NCBI RefSeq assembly: GCF_017948485.1
Contig: NZ_JAFFSX010000025.1
Span: 118,084 to 182,083, forward strand
Origin: Streptomyces sp. GESEQ-35
GTDB taxonomy: Bacteria > Actinomycetota > Actinomycetes > Streptomycetales > Streptomycetaceae
DNA length: 64,000 bases
Reading direction: 5' to 3'
The stretch's first letter is position 1; the number at the start of each line of letters is the position of its first letter. This document shows positions 1 to 6,878 of this stretch, in pieces. The position numbers were made by a program, and so were the translations under genes. Under the pieces are notes generated by a model. That model did not search any database. It saw only the letters and a program-made list of their open reading frames with translations, and was not told the DNA's origin.

Positions 1-1
1 G

Positions 2-187
2 TACGAGGACAACCAGCTCTGGTGGTTGGACCGCCGGGCGGGCAGTAACTCCTGGATCCGCAATTACCGCAGCGAGCAGATGTGCCTGGACGTCCACGGT
101 AAGAAGTACGGCAGCGGCGGCGAGGACGCCCGGCTCGGAGTCCTTCGCTGCAACCCGAAGGACGACCATGAGTGGCGGATGAGCTGA
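2..187 (+). CDS. C-terminal end of a ricin-lectin-like (beta-trefoil) protein, partial
   Basis: The frame is open from base 2 and stops with TGA at 185-187, giving the last 61 residues of a protein that begins outside the window. The tail has the spacing of a ricin-type beta-trefoil repeat: a MCLDVHG strand, then LGVLRC, then DDHEWR just before the end, so the two cysteines and the aromatic turn are in place. Such domains bind sugars on secreted enzymes, and in Streptomyces they also occur fused to other domains, including regulators. The N-terminal domain is not visible, so the whole-protein function cannot be stated. A strong terminator follows 23 bases after the stop. Confidence 0.6.
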   Translation, partial: YEDNQLWWLDRRAGSNSWIRNYRSEQMCLDVHGKKYGSGGEDARLGVLRCNPKDDHEWRMS

Positions 188-210
188 CCGCCCGCAGGCC
201 CCTTGGGACC

Positions 211-253
211 GACGAAACCCCCGCGGCAGGAAGTGCGCCGCGGGGGTTTCGTC
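211..253 (+). terminator. Perfect 17-bp hairpin terminator
   Basis: Arms 211-227 and 237-253 are exact reverse complements of 17 bases with a 9-base loop. The right arm runs into a T-containing stretch. It lies 23 bases after the stop of the upstream partial gene, so it is a convincing intrinsic terminator for it. Confidence 0.85.
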
Positions 254-396
254 GTCAACCGTCACGCCGCACGGCCGACCGGTTCACTCGCCTCCCCAGC
301 TCCCCTCCTCACCGCGCGGTGAACTCCTCCCCACGTGAGCCGTGATAGGGGCATGGCGCCCCGGACGGAAACACCCCGTCCGACATCCGCATTGAA

Positions 397-425
397 GGAG
401 GATCCGCGCAATGAACGGAAAAGGC
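397..425 (+). promoter_or_regulatory. Orphan ribosome binding site and start codon at a deletion scar
   Basis: A near-consensus AAGGAGG (395-401 region) is followed by ATG at 411, the layout of a real gene start, but only the first few codons look native before the sequence becomes antisense EamA pseudogene DNA at about 420-440. The small 64-codon frame from 411 is Arg/Pro-rich shadow sequence. I read this as the 5' stub of a lost gene. Confidence 0.4.
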
Positions 426-429
426 GCGG

Positions 430-1008
430 CAAGGCGGTGTACCCGGCCAGGGCCATGGCACCGGCCAGGGCGAGCACGTCGCCCATCAGCGCCGAACCGC
501 CCGCCTACACATCGGGCCCGGCAGCCAGGGCCGCGCCCACCACCGCGAGCAGCAGCCCCGCCCAGGTGCGGCGGGCGACCGGTACGCCCTGGCCCGCGGC
601 GATGAACGCCTGCCAGACCGGCTGTGTGGCCACGAGCGCCGTGGACATGGCCACAGTGGTCATCCGCGTGCTCGTCATGAAGGTCGCGAAGTGCAGCGCG
701 AGCGAGGTGGCGGCCAGGAAGCCGCGGGTCAGGGGCCGCCATTGCTCGCGCCGCAGCACTCCGCGTTCGCCGCGCGCGACCCGCGCCACCTCGCGGCGAC
801 GCAGCACCAGCAGGAGGAGCGGCACGAGTGTGACGAAGCCCAGGGCGTTGCGCCAGAAGGCCATGGCCAGAGCCGGTGCGGAGGCAGCGGCGGTGAGCGG
901 GGCGGTGGCGGCGAAAGAGACCACGGTGACCGTCATCGCGGCGACGGCCAATGGGTCGAAGACCGGTCGAGAGCGCTTCGCATCACCGGAAGACGAGGAC
1001 ATGGGCAT
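430..1008 (-). pseudogene. EamA/DMT-family transporter, broken by a stop codon and a 3' deletion
   Basis: Reading leftward from ATG at 1008, the first 167 residues form a typical first EamA half: a short charged N-terminus, hydrophobic segments around FDPLAVAAMTVTVVSF, GFVTLVPLLLLVL and WAGLLLAVVGAALA, with basic loops between. An in-frame TAG at 505-507 stops it, yet the same frame continues after the stop with MGDVLALAGAMALAGYTAL, which is the normal start of the second EamA half. That continuation loses resemblance at about 420-440, where the DNA changes to an unrelated upstream region with its own Shine-Dalgarno and ATG on the other strand. A normal family member is about 300 residues, so at least 100 are missing. 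It cannot make a full two-domain transporter; I infer a decayed gene. Confidence 0.75.
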
Positions 1009-1060
1009 AGCTGGCTCAACTGCTTGCGGTCGGGGCGCCGTCGTCCGGATACGTGCTCAG

Positions 1061-1074
1061 TTCCTTCGAAGGAA
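1061..1074. promoter_or_regulatory. 14-bp perfect palindrome upstream of the EamA remnant
   Basis: TTCCTTCGAAGGAA is an exact palindrome 53 bases upstream of the EamA start codon. Its position fits an operator for the leftward gene. No regulator gene is next to it in this window. Confidence 0.35.
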
Positions 1075-1101
1075 TGACGCCGACGGCAGCGGGGGGGGGA
1101 A

Positions 1102-1138
1102 GTGGCGCGGCGGGTACGGGGGTTTCCCGCCGCGCCAC
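1102..1138. terminator. Orphan 13-bp hairpin in a gene-free stretch
   Basis: Arms 1102-1114 and 1126-1138 are exact 13-base reverse complements around an 11-base loop; a run of nine G precedes it at 1091-1099. It looks like a factor-independent terminator, but no gene ends next to it: the EamA remnant starts at 1008 and points away, and the dehydrogenase starts at 1410. The rest of 1009-1409 shows no credible gene, only the palindrome at 1061 and the dehydrogenase control region. Confidence 0.55.
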
Positions 1139-1343
1139 CTCCCCCTACACGTGGAGCGGCGCCCAACGGTTCAAATCAGCTCCAGGCCCCTGGGCCACAC
1201 AGTGAACTCCTGGCCGCGCCCGCAACCGGAACCCCGTGCTGTGTGCTGCGCCTCTTGCTGGAGGCTGCGGTCCGCCGGCTGGGTTATGGCGCGGTGGCCG
1301 GCGGCGGGGCCGCCCCGGGGAGTCCCCCCGCACCGAAGCAATC

Positions 1344-1394
1344 TTGACTGTCCGGTCCAGATCAGGCAGGGTTATGGACGTAATAGTCCACAAC
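1344..1394 (+). promoter_or_regulatory. Promoter/operator region of the short-chain dehydrogenase
   Basis: A TTGACT hexamer at 1344-1349 is a good -35 candidate. Downstream, GTTATGGAC (1371-1379) and GTCCACAAC (1386-1394) form a dyad matching at 8 of 9 positions with a 6-base spacer, between the -35 and the ribosome binding site. This is the geometry of a repressor operator of the TetR, MarR or HxlR type. The -10 element is not clear. Confidence 0.45.
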
Positions 1395-1409
1395 TTGAAG
1401 GAGGGCGGC

Positions 1410-2150
1410 ATGGCCGTCTTGGCAGACAAGGTCGCCGTGGTCACCGGGGGCAGTTCCGGCATCGGGTTCGCGACTGCACGCGCGTTCCGCGACGAGGGTG
1501 CCAAGGTGTTCATCACCGGTCGCCGCCAGGACGCGCTCGACGCCGCGGTCGCTGAGCTCGGACCCGGCGCTACCGGCGTGGTGTGCGATGTTTCGGTGCC
1601 CGCAGAACTCGACGCGTTCTACAGGATCGTGCGCGACCAGGCCGGACGCATCGACGTGCTGGTCGCCAACGCCGGCATCGGCACAGTGGCTCCATTCGGC
1701 GAGGTGACGGAGGATCTGATCGACTCGGTGTTCGCCACCAACGTCAAGGGCACGATCTTCACTCTCCAGCAAGCGCTGCCGCTGCTCAGCACAAACGCTT
1801 CGGTGATCCTTACGGGTTCGACCGCTGGAACACGGCCCAACCCGGGACTCGAGGTCTACGGAGCGTCGAAGGCCGCAGTGCGCAACCTCGCCCGCGGTTG
1901 GGCCCACAGCTCGCGCGCGCATGGCTTTCGGGTCAACGTCGTATCCCCGGGCGGTGCACGCACCCCTGGTCTGCTCGAGCTGCTCGGGCCCGAGATGCTC
2001 AAGCAGGCCGAGGCCGGAGGTGGCGTCCCCCTTGGCCGGCTCGCCGAGCCCGAGGAGATCGCCGCCGTGACGACGTTCCTCGCCTCGGACGCATCGAGTT
2101 ACGTCAACGGTGCCGAGTTCTTCGCCGACGGTGGATCCGCGCAGGTGTGA
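1410..2150 (+). CDS. Short-chain dehydrogenase/reductase (SDR), classical type
   Basis: A 246-residue NAD(P)-dependent oxidoreductase of the cytoplasm, the usual length for a classical SDR. The ATG at 1410 is chosen because GAAGGAGGG sits 5 bases ahead; longer frames to 1236 have no binding site. The nucleotide-binding motif TGGSSGIG is at residues 12-19, NAG at 87-89, and the catalytic set N111, S137, Y150 and K154 is complete. The C-terminus ends FFADGGSAQV, the normal last strand. Residues 37-39 after the second strand are GRR, which tends to favour NADP; that is inference. It stands alone, with an operator-like dyad upstream, and is not obviously part of the type VII locus. The substrate cannot be told from the sequence. 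Confidence 0.9.
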   Translation: MAVLADKVAVVTGGSSGIGFATARAFRDEGAKVFITGRRQDALDAAVAELGPGATGVVCDVSVPAELDAFYRIVRDQAGRIDVLVANAGIGTVAPFGEVTEDLIDSVFATNVKGTIFTLQQALPLLSTNASVILTGSTAGTRPNPGLEVYGASKAAVRNLARGWAHSSRAHGFRVNVVSPGGARTPGLLELLGPEMLKQAEAGGGVPLGRLAEPEEIAAVTTFLASDASSYVNGAEFFADGGSAQV

Positions 2151-2393
2151 GTGCGCCGGCGGGGGCTGGAGGGTGAACTATTGTCGGACCCGGGCGGCCG
2201 CGGCGCGTCAGCGAGACCTGAGCGCACATGAGTTGCTCGCGACGACCGCACGATGTTCGAGGAGTTCACCCATCCCGCCGGAGCACGGGACCGCCTCCCA
2301 GGCCCCCTCGTCCTGTGAAGCGCCGGACATCCCCGCGCACGAACACCGCCCCCGGGCACGGCGCTCTGTCCTCTCCCCGCCGCCGGTCCGATG

Positions 2394-2440
2394 GTGCGGC
2401 GGGCGGGCCCACTGTCCTCCCGCCCGGCCGGGCGCCGCAC
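2394..2440. terminator. Compound hairpin between convergent units
   Basis: An inner stem pairs 2401-2407 with 2419-2425, and an outer stem pairs 2394-2400 with 2434-2440, leaving an 8-base bulge on one side. It starts 17 bases beyond the last stop of the leftward type VII operon, so it probably ends that operon and may also stop rightward reading from the dehydrogenase. The rest of 2151-2393 shows no gene I can support. Confidence 0.45.
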
Positions 2441-2456
2441 CGGCCGCGTTCCCGGC

Positions 2457-5213
2457 CTACCGTCCGAGCGGTCCCGCGCACGTCTCCGGCCAGTTGAACG
2501 GTCCGGGCGCGCGAGGATGGCTACGCAGCGCCTCGTCGAGCCTGTCGAGCGTTGCGCGGTCGTATTCGTCGAGCTCCGTGCTCTGGGGAATCGTTCCGGC
2601 GTTCGTGGCGGCGGGAGCGCTGGACACCTCGCGCATCAGCACCAGTCGAGCGCCGTCGCCGTCGCTCTCGCGGACGTCGAGCACGCGCAGCAGCGTGCCC
2701 GGCGCGAACACGATCTCGTCCCGCTTCGCGGCGGCTCCCGGTCCGCCCGTCAGCTCGCGCACCCGGCGGCCCGTCGCCGACCAGATCACGTACTGCGGAC
2801 CGGCGGGGCGCGGCGTGCCCGGCCAATGGGGCAGCCCGCCGACGGGTGCCGCATCGCGCACCAGGTTCCCCGGGACGACGCCGTCGTCCGCGCCATCGGT
2901 GCCGCGGAAGGCGGGGCCGCGGTACGACGGGAGCCGGCGCAGCGCCGACGCCACGCACGCGGCGTAGCACAACGCCCGCTCGTCACCGGCCCGCACGCCC
3001 CGGGCCAACTCGTCATGCCCCAGCGGACCTTCGGCGGCGTGCAGATACGCGTGCAGCGCGATCAGGTCGTCCCTGGCGTCCTCCAGCTCCGGCCCGCGCA
3101 GCGCGGGCATCCTGGTGAGCGCCCGCGTGACGGCGGCGCCGTGCCGCTCCCAGCTCTCCTCCGCCAGCCTCCGGAACGCCGCGCGTTGCGCTGCCGTACT
3201 GGCGTGCCCCGGCAGGAACGGGACGGCGGGCAGCGGTCCCGCGGACACGGACACGACGGCGGGCCGTCGGTGCGAGGGGCCGGCCGGGCGTGTTTCTGGT
3301 GCCGCAACGGGCGGTGGTTCGGGGGTCCGTGGCTCCGAGGTCTCCTCGCCTGCCTCGTCGCGCGCGGGAAGGCGGCGGGCGGATGCGCGCTCGGCCGGGG
3401 CGGAGGTGGTGCGGATGTCCGGTGAGGGGCTCGGCGGGAACGGGGGTGGGGGTTCCCACGGTTCCCGCTCGTCGCTTTCGACCTGGTGCGGGTCGGGCGA
3501 GGACGCCGCTTCACCGCTGCTCGTCGGCGCCGGCTCGCTGCCGGTGGGCGGCGAGGCGGAGTCGGGAACGGGCGCAGCCTCGGGAACGGGCGCAGCCGCA
3601 GGGGCAGGAAAGTCGCCGGCGGCGGGGGCGGCCGCGGCCTCCGGGGCAGGTCGGGCCCGGCGAGCAGGGGTGGGCGGCCCCTCGGCCGCGTAACGCAGCG
3701 GGTTCCGGGGGAGCGTTGTCGTGCCGTAGCCGGCCTCCTGCGGAGCGGCCGGAGTGGTCTCGAAGCGGATGGCGCGCAGGGCGTGTTCGGCGGCGGTACG
3801 ACGCAGCGCGCGGCCGTCGTCCGTGCTCGCGCCGTGCACGAACAACCGTGCCTTTCCCCGGACTTCGGCGGCGAGTCCACCCAGGAGCGTGCCGAGTACG
3901 GGGGTCAACGACTCGTCCAGAGCCTGCCCGGCGCGTCCCACCTCTATGGCCGGGCCGTCCGGGTCCGCCAGCCGGTCCGCCAACGGCGGGCGCTGCTCGT
4001 CCGTTTCGGTCAGCCACAAGCCGGCGCGGGTCACCGCGATCTGCCAGCTCTCGGAGAGCCGGACGACGCCCTGTTCGGGCTGCACCCGGCTGTCGTGACC
4101 GTCGTCGACAGGCGAGGTCCAGCGCTGGAGCCGGGGGGCCGGTGCGGGCGCGCCCGGCTCGGCGGGACGGCACCGCACCTCGTCCACGAATGCCTGCCAC
4201 CGGGGCGAGCCGTCGGCGCCGAGCACCACCGCGTGCACGCCGGACCGCGCCGCCGAGCCGTGCGTCAGCAGCGGCATTCCGGTGCACGCCGTGACCTCGG
4301 CGCCCAGCGTGTCGGACACCGCCTGGACGGTGGGCAGCACATCCCGGTGGCCTCCCGGGGCGATCCTGACCAGGTTCCGCGTGGGCTCCGGCAGTGCGGT
4401 GAGGAGCTCGACGACATCGCCGGCCGAGACGTCCCCGCCCTCGGGAACGCCCAGCAGCACGGTGGGTCCCCGAGGATCGGCCGGTACGGCGTAGCACAGG
4501 TCGCCCAGGCCAGGCGGGTCCACGTCCCTGGACCGGGCGAGCACCCCGGCCGGGATCTGCTGGATCACGGAGGCGGCCCCGACCTTCTCGGGCAGCAGCT
4601 CGATCGCCGGCTGCCAGTCGGGCGCCGGCTGGCGGGGGCCGATCCGCTCCGGCTCTGCCCCGTCGGGCAGGAACCGCCACCAGCTCCCCTCTTCCCCCAC
4701 CGGCCCCCCGCCGGCGTACGGACCCCGGGCCGGCACGAACAGCCCGCCGCCGGGCACCACGAGAGCAAGCCCGTCGGGCGCGACGACCTCCAACTGCCAG
4801 GCGTCCGCGATCCGGCGGGCCAGCGCGGGTGCCTCGAGACGGTCGTCCCCGGCCGCCGTCATGACGAGCCGGACCGTGCGGATGCCGTCGTCCCGCAGCT
4901 CGTCGAGGACGCCGCCGAGCCGGGGCCACAGGTCGGCGGAGTGCGACGCGTCGGCACCGGTCAGCACCGTGACCGTGTCCGCGTCGGCGGACAGGACCCG
5001 GGCGAGGTCCGCGACGTCGGACGTGCCGAGGGCGTCGTCGGAGGGCGTACGGAGCAGCCGGATGCCGTCGTACTCCTCGACGAGCAGCCGCTCCCCTCCC
5101 TCGCCTGTGTTCGCGAAGCCCTCGGCCTGCGAGGTTGGTGCGGACTCCGCCGCGGCCGACCGGTCGCCACGCCTGCCGAACCACCTCGACCGGCCGCCGC
5201 CGGTGCGGCTCAC
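2457..5213 (-). CDS. 918-aa type VII locus protein with ADP-ribosyltransferase-like C-terminus
   Basis: The start is GTG at 5213, overlapping the stop of the preceding gene as GTGA, so translation is probably coupled. Residues about 40-450 are alpha/beta. Near residue 80-130 there is a VTVLTGAD strand followed by LARRIADAWQLEVVAPDG, which resembles the 'ADALGRRVW.PT' segment in the giant protein. Residues about 520-690 are a Pro/Ala/Glu linker without structure. The last part has SYRGPAFRG, then YVIWSATGRRV, then RDEIVFAPGTLLRVLDV. This is the order of the Arg, Ser-Thr-Ser and Glu regions of the R-S-E ADP-ribosyltransferase fold, but the STS is ATG and the ExE is DE, so activity is doubtful. 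No signal peptide or membrane segment is seen. It is the last gene of the operon. It could be an effector, an adaptor or a pseudo-enzyme scaffold. Confidence 0.6.
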   Translation of the reverse strand: MSRTGGGRSRWFGRRGDRSAAAESAPTSQAEGFANTGEGGERLLVEEYDGIRLLRTPSDDALGTSDVADLARVLSADADTVTVLTGADASHSADLWPRLGGVLDELRDDGIRTVRLVMTAAGDDRLEAPALARRIADAWQLEVVAPDGLALVVPGGGLFVPARGPYAGGGPVGEEGSWWRFLPDGAEPERIGPRQPAPDWQPAIELLPEKVGAASVIQQIPAGVLARSRDVDPPGLGDLCYAVPADPRGPTVLLGVPEGGDVSAGDVVELLTALPEPTRNLVRIAPGGHRDVLPTVQAVSDTLGAEVTACTGMPLLTHGSAARSGVHAVVLGADGSPRWQAFVDEVRCRPAEPGAPAPAPRLQRWTSPVDDGHDSRVQPEQGVVRLSESWQIAVTRAGLWLTETDEQRPPLADRLADPDGPAIEVGRAGQALDESLTPVLGTLLGGLAAEVRGKARLFVHGASTDDGRALRRTAAEHALRAIRFETTPAAPQEAGYGTTTLPRNPLRYAAEGPPTPARRARPAPEAAAAPAAGDFPAPAAAPVPEAAPVPDSASPPTGSEPAPTSSGEAASSPDPHQVESDEREPWEPPPPFPPSPSPDIRTTSAPAERASARRLPARDEAGEETSEPRTPEPPPVAAPETRPAGPSHRRPAVVSVSAGPLPAVPFLPGHASTAAQRAAFRRLAEESWERHGAAVTRALTRMPALRGPELEDARDDLIALHAYLHAAEGPLGHDELARGVRAGDERALCYAACVASALRRLPSYRGPAFRGTDGADDGVVPGNLVRDAAPVGGLPHWPGTPRPAGPQYVIWSATGRRVRELTGGPGAAAKRDEIVFAPGTLLRVLDVRESDGDGARLVLMREVSSAPAATNAGTIPQSTELDEYDRATLDRLDEALRSHPRAPGPFNWPETCAGPLGR

Positions 5214-6088
5214 GGTGTTGTTTCCGAGCCGGGTTCGGAATTCTCCGAACCGCCGGGGGCGTCTTCCGTGCTGTGCTCTCCGGCCGGCTCCCCGTCCACC
5301 GGATCTACCGGGTCCGCCAGGTTCGCCGGGTTCGCCGTCGCCGAGCCGATGTCCTCGGTGCTCATCGTCAGCGGCCAGTCGTCCACGGACGGGGTACGGG
5401 GCCCCGTCGCGGAGCCGGAGGCGGGGGCGGTCTCAGGCTCAGACCCGGGCTCGGCCTCCGCCCTGTCCATCGCCTCCTCCAGACCGTCGGTGTGCAGCAC
5501 CATGCTGACCGGAGCCGAGCTGTTCAGGCACAGGCTGTACCCCTCGGGAATCCGGTCCAGGAACTCCCGCGCCTTCACCTGCTCGAAGCCCAGCCGCCCG
5601 GCGAGGTGGAGGTACTGCGGCGAGGTGTAGACCGGAATCACCGGGGTGCCGTCGGGCGCCGACGCGCGCACCGGGTCACCTTCCGCCGTGACCAGTACCG
5701 CCACTTCGGCGCGCCCCAGGGCGCTGGTGACGTCCTCGGCGGGGCCGTAGCCGGTCGTGGCCAGCTGGATGGCGGCGTCCACCTCGTCGGTGGGCTCCGG
5801 CCAGCCCATCGCGCCCGGCGAGGGCCGGTAGTCCTCGTTGTCCTGCCACTCGACGATCTCCCCGTCGAAGTCGGAGCGCCACTGGCCGACCACGGCCCAC
5901 TCCGGCGGCGGTCCGTCACCGGACCAGGCCGGGTCGATCAGGTACAGCCAGTGGTTCGGCGCGAGCCGGGCCGCCTCGATGAACTCCTCCGGCGGGGCGG
6001 GGTCCACCATCGCCGTACCCGTCGCGGCGTCCGCGGCCTCCTCGGCCCCTGCGTCTGCGGTACGGACCTCGCCGTTGGGCTCACTCAT
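5210..6088 (-). CDS. Type VII secretion system-associated protein, SseB-like C-terminus
   Basis: A 292-residue acidic protein starting at ATG 6088, with GAGGA 5 bases ahead. Residues 37-54 carry EAARLAPNHWLYLIDPAW, followed by a short strand region and the signature YRPSP near residue 90. This pattern is what I know as the Streptomyces 'type VII secretion system-associated protein' family. The second half (VIPVYTSPQYL, then an LN-S-APVSM strand) is like SseB domains of secretion accessory proteins. A long acidic, Pro/Ser-rich tail of about 90 residues follows. It is a paralog of the gene just upstream. No membrane segment is seen, so it is probably cytoplasmic. Its place right after the giant gene makes it a chaperone or immunity candidate; that is inference. 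Confidence 0.75.
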   Translation of the reverse strand: MSEPNGEVRTADAGAEEAADAATGTAMVDPAPPEEFIEAARLAPNHWLYLIDPAWSGDGPPPEWAVVGQWRSDFDGEIVEWQDNEDYRPSPGAMGWPEPTDEVDAAIQLATTGYGPAEDVTSALGRAEVAVLVTAEGDPVRASAPDGTPVIPVYTSPQYLHLAGRLGFEQVKAREFLDRIPEGYSLCLNSSAPVSMVLHTDGLEEAMDRAEAEPGSEPETAPASGSATGPRTPSVDDWPLTMSTEDIGSATANPANLADPVDPVDGEPAGEHSTEDAPGGSENSEPGSETTP

Positions 6089-6196
6089 TCTGTCCTCACT
6101 CGCTGGTTCGTACGGTGTCGTATGGATCGGGAGCGGTCATCGGCACCGCCGCGTCAGGGCTTGCGTCACGTGCCACGGATTTCGGCTCGGAAACGT

Positions 6197-6832
6197 TCAG
6201 TCCTGGGACGCGGCCCGGAGCGCGCCCTTTCCGATGAGCAGCGCCACCGGGGCGGAGGAGCTGAGGAACAGCACCTCCTCGTCGTCGCCCAGCCGCTCCA
6301 ACAGGTCTGTCATCGGCATCACGTCATGCCGGGGAAGCTGGTCCGCCTCCAGGCCGGACGAAGTGGAGAAGACGGCCACAGCGGGGACACCCTCGGGCGT
6401 CTCGTCAACCGAGGGCCGCCCCTCGTCGTCCACGCACACGGCGACCTCGGCGTCCGCCAGGGCACGGACAACGTCGTCCTCCGGCCCGTAGCCGGTGGCA
6501 GCACGCTGGACGGCCCGGTCAGCGGAGCTGACCGGTTCGGGCCACCCCATCCTCTCGGGCGACGGGCGGTAGTCGGGATTGCGCTGCCACTCGACGATCT
6601 CCCCGTGCTCGTCGGTGCGCCAGCGGCCGAGCATCGCCCAGGTCGGCGGTTCCTCCCCTTCCTCGCCGTTCCACTGCTGGTCGACGACGCCGAGCCAGTG
6701 GTCGGGGGCCAGCTTCGCCGCCTCGGAAATGTCCTCGGGAGGAGGCGGAAAGCCCGGCTCACCAGGGCGTACGAGCGTGGGTGGTTCCTCCTCGGCACCT
6801 TGTCGCCGGACGTCGTCCTCCGGGATCGACAT
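6197..6832 (-). CDS. Type VII secretion system-associated protein, paralog
   Basis: The start is taken at ATG 6832 (MSIPEDD), which has GGAGAG about 6 bases ahead; the frame is open further upstream into the giant gene but without a credible start. That gives 211 residues. It shares the EAAKLAPDHWLGVVDQQW and YRPSPERMGWPEP segments with its downstream neighbour and ends with an SseB-like strand region (VPAVAVFSTS, then LFLSSSAPVALL). It lies 46 bases after the giant gene and 108 bases before its paralog. It lacks the long acidic tail of the paralog. Role unknown; families of this type travel with type VII loci in Streptomyces. Confidence 0.75.
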   Translation of the reverse strand: MSIPEDDVRRQGAEEEPPTLVRPGEPGFPPPPEDISEAAKLAPDHWLGVVDQQWNGEEGEEPPTWAMLGRWRTDEHGEIVEWQRNPDYRPSPERMGWPEPVSSADRAVQRAATGYGPEDDVVRALADAEVAVCVDDEGRPSVDETPEGVPAVAVFSTSSGLEADQLPRHDVMPMTDLLERLGDDEEVLFLSSSAPVALLIGKGALRAASQD

Positions 6833-6878
6833 AGCTGCTCTCCAACGGTCGGTATGTGTGGTGTCGTTGTCCCAGGGG

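Noticed and set aside
411..605. 64-codon frame with a good Shine-Dalgarno
   Set aside because: After a few codons the text is antisense to the transporter remnant and rich in Arg/Pro; treated as a stub of a lost gene.
2099..2440. 113-codon minus-strand frame between the dehydrogenase and the operon end
   Set aside because: It overlaps the dehydrogenase end, has no ribosome site and shows low-complexity Arg/Pro composition.
2457..5213. An active ADP-ribosyltransferase toxin
   Set aside because: The STS and ExE residues are not present, so I kept the fold resemblance but not the activity.
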